Source of the DNA: Aphrocallistes beatrix
Taxonomy: Eukaryota > Porifera > Hexactinellida > Sceptrulophora > Aphrocallistidae
Assembly: GCA_963281255.1 (NCBI GenBank)
Contig: OY725494.1
Coordinates: 1,687,934 to 1,751,933 of the forward strand
DNA length: 64,000 nucleotides
Direction of reading: 5' to 3'
In this document: piece after piece, positions 60,276 through 64,000 of the stretch
How the letters are laid out: the number at the start of each line of letters is the position of its first letter
Position numbering within the stretch: the stretch's first letter is position 1
Translations under genes and position numbers: made by a program
Notes under the pieces: generated by a model
What the model saw: only the letters and a program-made list of their open reading frames with translations
Database searches by the model: none
What the model was told of the DNA's origin: nothing

Positions 60276-60895
60276 GTGCTGTCGAGATGGAAAGACGTTT
60301 TCGCGGAGAACCCGAAGAGCCCGCGCGAAATTGGAACCGCGGAACACGTTATCACTCTTCTGGATGAGCGGCCGATCAGAAGCCGGCCGTTGCGTGTTTA
60401 TCCGGAAATTGAGGCGGAGGTATCCAAGCAGATAGATGAAATGCTCGAGAATGGGATCATACGTCCCTCTTCTTCCTCTTGGGCGAGTCGAGTGATCTTA
60501 GTGAAGAAAAAGGACGGGACCCATCGATTTGCCGTAGATTACCGGGATCTCAACGATGTGACGAAGCGAGATGCCTATCCGATGCCTGATCCCCGAGATG
60601 TTTTCGATCGTATGGGAGGGGCAACTGTATTCTCTACACTGGATGGGGCATCTGCATACTGGAGCGTGCCTGTGAAGGAAAAGCATGGGGAGTTCACTGC
60701 GTTTGTTTCAACGCGCGGCCAGTTTGAATTCAACCGCATGCCTTTTGGATTGTCAAACTCACAGGCTACCTATCAGCGAGCGGTAGACCAGGCTCTACGA
60801 GGGTGTCCGAATGTACAGGCATTTGTTGATGACACATGTGTCCACTCGCCCAGTTTCGATACGCACCTGGAGCATTTGGATGAGGCTCAGTTGGC
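60276..60895 (+). pseudogene. Ty3/Gypsy reverse transcriptase, 3' truncated
   Basis: Opens WKDVFAENPKSPREIGTAEH and continues with the RT motifs: NGIIRPSSSSWASRVILVKK, HRFAVDYRDLNDVT, FSTLDGASAYWSVPV, FEFNRMPFGLSNSQATYQRA and AFVDDTCVHS (catalytic Asp pair). The fingers and palm are complete and open. It ends at DTHLEHLDE near 60893, before the thumb, RNase H and integrase. No LTR was seen on either side. Confidence 0.92.
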
Positions 60896-61097
60896 TATTC
60901 TAAAAATTGAGGATGAAGAATGTGAAGATTGGACTTTTGAGTGTACTGATTGCTGTATTGACGGACAAGATATGCTACGTTGTATTTTAATGACTTCAAG
61001 TAACTGTTTACTCAACAACAAGGCCAAGAATATTACTTCTACCACCTCTAGTCCCAAAGATACTCAAAGCAAGATACTTAAACTTACCTCTAATTAA
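60896..61097 (+). other. open reading fused in frame after the Gypsy break
   Basis: The RT frame runs on for 66 codons of unrelated, A+T-richer sequence (QLAILKIEDEECEDWTFECT, DCCIDGQDMLRC, then Ser/Thr/Lys-rich) to a TAA at 61097. It is not a Gypsy domain. It may be a piece of another gene or element; not identified. Confidence 0.35.
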
Positions 61098-61331
61098 TAT
61101 ATGTATATATATACACCTATATATTTATGTAGTATTCCTTGTCCGTCAACTAAATTATGCCAGCAGTCAGTAATATCATTATTGTGGGGTAGAGGATGTA
61201 TAATTACGCGATATTAAATATATCAAAATGATATTGTGTTGAATTTCATTGTATTAAAAACTCGACTTTATCTTATCCCTGGTCTAAAGTAGTGAAATGG
61301 CCTGTATGTAGTAGGCTATGATATATATATA

Positions 61332-61395
61332 TACAGTACACCCTCGCTAATCCGAACAGCTCCCAGAATATTGAGATATTAGCGAGGGTGTACTG
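61332..61395. mobile_element. 64-bp palindromic Tigger-type MITE
   Basis: CAGTACACCCTCGCTAAT and ATTAGCGAGGGTGTACTG almost back to back, between TA dinucleotides. Little more than the two ends remains. Confidence 0.88.
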
Positions 61396-61405
61396 TATGT
61401 ATATA

Positions 61406-61886
61406 CAGTACCCGAACAAAAGTATTCGATCACCACAGAAACTGCCATACAAATAGTGTTAAAGTGGGTCTATTCATAAAGCAATATGTTCACACAAACT
61501 GTAAGGAATACTCTATTTTTTATTTCAAATTCGTAAACTACACATTATAGTTACTCATAATTGATAGCCTCAGCTTAATTACTAACTCCCAAGTTAATAA
61601 ATATCAACATTTGATACTTGATGCTACTTGTCCCAAGTCACAGCCATTATATATGATGGCGTTTAGTGACACAAAGTGACATAGGTTGATAATTTTTAAC
61701 ATAAGAATAGGTAATTGAGTTGAAACTCTCAATTATGAGTAATTAGAATGTGTAGTTTACGAATTTGAAAAATAAAAAAAGAGTATTCCTTACAGTTTGA
61801 GAACATATTCCTTTATGAATAGACCCACTTTAACACTATTTGTATGACAGTTTCTGTGGTGGTCGAATACTTTTGTCCGGGTACTG
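61406..61886. mobile_element. foldback Tc1-type MITE
   Basis: 481 bp with inverted arms of about 200 bp (CAGTACCCGAACAAAAGTAT and GTCCGGGTACTG end) between TA dinucleotides. Related in its ends to 45270-45741. Confidence 0.94.
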
Positions 61887-61899
61887 TATACACACAAAC

Positions 61900-62400
61900 A
61901 TTAATCGAGTTTTAATAGTAAGGATAAGCAATATTTATGAACAAATGGTCGGATCCAAACAAATCTTTTTTGAAAATGATCAGAATTCTATTTCTGATAC
62001 AATTATCGCATAATATCTGATATCAATCTGACCATTTCCCGAGCGTCATACAAATGAACTCCCTTATAGAGCTTTTTTGGTTGGATTTTATTCGCCTTTA
62101 TTCTATATCTTTGTGTAGTATATAATCTCCAATGGGGCCAAAACAATTTTGAGATCCATATCATTATTAAAATCTCAAACAAGTAAGAAACTAATTGAAG
62201 AATGCGTCGAAAAACCTCCAATTATTTTCAATTTTTAGCGATGCTAAAGTTTAGGGGTTAACTCAAAAAAATCAAAATAAATACCCTCCAATTCGTACAA
62301 TTAGATGTTAGATCACTCTGTAATACAATATAATTAAAAATTTTTCACTTTTTTTACTTCAGGCAAAATTTTTCGAGAGCGGTATCCTTAAACACTATTG
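61900..62400. repeat. R2 motif and R3 repeat, 3' part
   Basis: ATTAATCGAGTTTTAATAGT at 61900-61925, then R3 sequence (GAAAAACCTCCAATTATTTT, GTTAACTCAAAAAAATCAAA, TTTTTCGAGAGCGGTATCC). It includes the second unoccupied target of the 18995 element (CCTCCAATTCGTACAATTAG). Confidence 0.75.
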
Positions 62401-62471
62401 AAGAGAGAATTCCCATTAAATTCTAATATATAGGTTCCACAAATATAAAAAAGCCCCGTAGGTCCAGTCCT

Positions 62472-62870
62472 TTGGGTGGCCGTTATATACAGGTTCCACT
62501 GTATGTATATATATATGTAACGAATTGATTGAAGAAACTGCCTGGCCCAGAAAGCTGATTTTTGGCATGTGGGAGTCTTTTGGCTATGGCTCCACTAAGT
62601 TCTGAGCTCAGACGAAAATGTCGACTCATCATGGAATTATGACGTCATTGTCACTTTTTATAATTAGAAATTTCAGTTTTTCGACCATACCTCAGCCATT
62701 TTAAGTAATAGAAGGCTGAAATTTTAGTAGAATGTGTATATCAATATACCACATATGTTAAAACTATCATCCAAAATGATGACTCATCACTCTGTTATGA
62801 TGTCACCATTACACACCAATAATTTAAAAAATTACAAATTTAATGATTTTTCAAGTGATTTCGATTTTAA
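62472..62870 (-). repeat. Tigger MITE end followed by R1 on the minus strand
   Basis: 62472-62505 is the right end of the Tigger-type MITE (TTTGGGTGGCCGTTATATAC). After a TA tract, 62515-62870 is R1 read on the minus strand, lacking its GC-rich start. Confidence 0.8.
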
Positions 62871-63480
62871 CATTAAGTCAGAAGGCAAACCATTGGAAAT
62901 AGCTTCATTTTTCATGTTGCCATGTATAGTTAAAATTGCTATATTATGTTTCCATGATAACTAAATAGCAAATAATTGTAATTACTTGACCAAATTTCTA
63001 TTGACTGTTCAGATATTTCTATTTGAATACCAGTAATCTAATATGGTTTCCTAGCAGTTGGACGAGTTTTTGGTATTATATCCAATTCCCGAGTAAAATT
63101 GAACAATGTAGAAGCAGCATATATACTGCACTTATGAACTTATTTGAATCTATTTTTTGTGCATATTGATTTGAAATAGTTGGAATAACTCGACTACCTA
63201 CAGTTTCACATACTCATACAATTTCATCAATTCTACTTCCGGTATGTTTTAGTATATTTATTTGTCCTATTTACTCTTCGGACTTCTTTGGCGTATTTAG
63301 GCGTGAAATGCGATTTACTCTTTATTATTCTAGAGAAAAGTCTCTATAAAATGTATATGGTTGCTAAGTGACTAAGCATGACTAAAAAATTATGTATTCT
63401 AATTAAAGTACCCGCCGCCGAAAATATTTGTGATTTTAGAAAAAAATTGACTGTTTGAGATACATGTAGTTGACTAAAAA

Positions 63481-63927
63481 ATGAGTCGTTCAATCCTTAT
63501 TTTCTTAAATCAAAATTTAGTATTGATTTACTTCAAAGTACTCGTGCGTTCAAGCATGAATAATCTTCAAGCCTATAACATTCTCCAAGAATGCAAAAGC
63601 AATAACTGCACCGCATCTGAGCGCATTATCAGAGAATACCAAATTCCTGAAACAGAATTAGTTACCATTCGTACGAAATTACAGGACCTTAAGGACATCA
63701 GAAGAAATTACGTTAGAAATTATGACTTACAGACTTGGCAAGAAATTCACTTTTGCGATGTGTCCATAGCTGAGATTGAAGGCGTTACAAGTAAGACAAT
63801 TGCTTCTTTGTGTCTTCAGTTGATTGCTAACGAGAGCAAATATTCTGGTACCATCGAAGTGTGCAAGGAAATTGTAGAGAGTGGAACTTGCCGAAAACAC
63901 AACACACAATTGTTGGAAAGAATGTAA
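63481..63927 (+). CDS. uncharacterised open reading frame, 148 codons
   Basis: Uninterrupted frame ending TAA at 63927. A likelier start is the internal Met at 63556 (MNNLQAYNILQECKSNNCTA), giving about 123 residues. It is rich in Glu, Lys, Ile and Cys with probable helices (IPETELVTIRTKLQDLKDIR, GTIEVCKEIVESGTC). No membrane segment, signal peptide or known motif is seen. It is longer than chance frames here and is not repeated elsewhere in the window, so it could be a host exon or an unrecognised element gene. Confidence 0.4.
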   Translation: MSRSILIFLNQNLVLIYFKVLVRSSMNNLQAYNILQECKSNNCTASERIIREYQIPETELVTIRTKLQDLKDIRRNYVRNYDLQTWQEIHFCDVSIAEIEGVTSKTIASLCLQLIANESKYSGTIEVCKEIVESGTCRKHNTQLLERM

Positions 63928-64000
63928 TATTTCTTACTAGACTTTCTCTCTATTGGAAAATTAAAGTACCGGAAACTGCGACGTTTTTAAAAGAAGAACA

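Overview
This is an A+T-rich, intron-containing stretch of an animal genome, most likely an invertebrate. One conserved host gene is recognisable: the spliceosomal factor RBM22, on the minus strand. Exon 1 (50712-50428), exon 2 (29961-29720) and exon 3 (17934-17745) join with matching reading phases and consensus splice sites to give the first 239 residues. The introns are about 20.5 kb and 11.8 kb, and the third runs off the left edge. The species cannot be named from the sequence.

Almost everything else is transposable elements, mostly cut-and-paste DNA transposons, many nested inside one another. At 1.5-8.7 kb there is a decayed element with roughly 0.3 kb inverted ends around a DDE transposase joined to an OTU-type cysteine protease. 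A mariner (8841-10359) carries a hAT MITE. A P-superfamily element (14065-16608) carries three further MITEs. A Tc1/mariner-like element (18995-20249) has inverted ends made of tandem 21-bp units. A four-level nest fills 25.8-28.5 kb. Tc1 relics lie at 31.9-32.9 and 34.7-35.6 kb. A second P-like relic is at 36.1-37.8 kb. A Mutator-like element (39113-42942) sits inside a Tigger-like MITE and itself contains an almost intact Tc1 element (41461-42828). A deletion relative of the Mutator element lies at 48.7-49.8 kb.

Beyond RBM22 exon 1 come P-type MITEs, the C-terminal half of a P-like transposase (54478-55840), a three-copy palindromic repeat, a truncated GC-richer Ty3/Gypsy fragment (59507-60890), more Tc1-type foldback MITEs, and an unrecognised 148-codon reading frame at 63481-63927. 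A roughly 0.5 kb repeat family (called R1 here), starting with a GC-rich motif and bordered by (TA)n tracts, recurs at about eight places.

The most informative signals are exact target-site duplications. Twelve elements of hAT type have clear 8-bp duplications. The palindromic family with CATAGCC ends has 7-bp duplications and shares its right end with a P-like coding relic. In several places an unoccupied related copy elsewhere in the window confirms the insertion. No tRNA, rRNA or CRISPR array was seen. Stretches not listed below are A+T-rich sequence in which nothing could be recognised.
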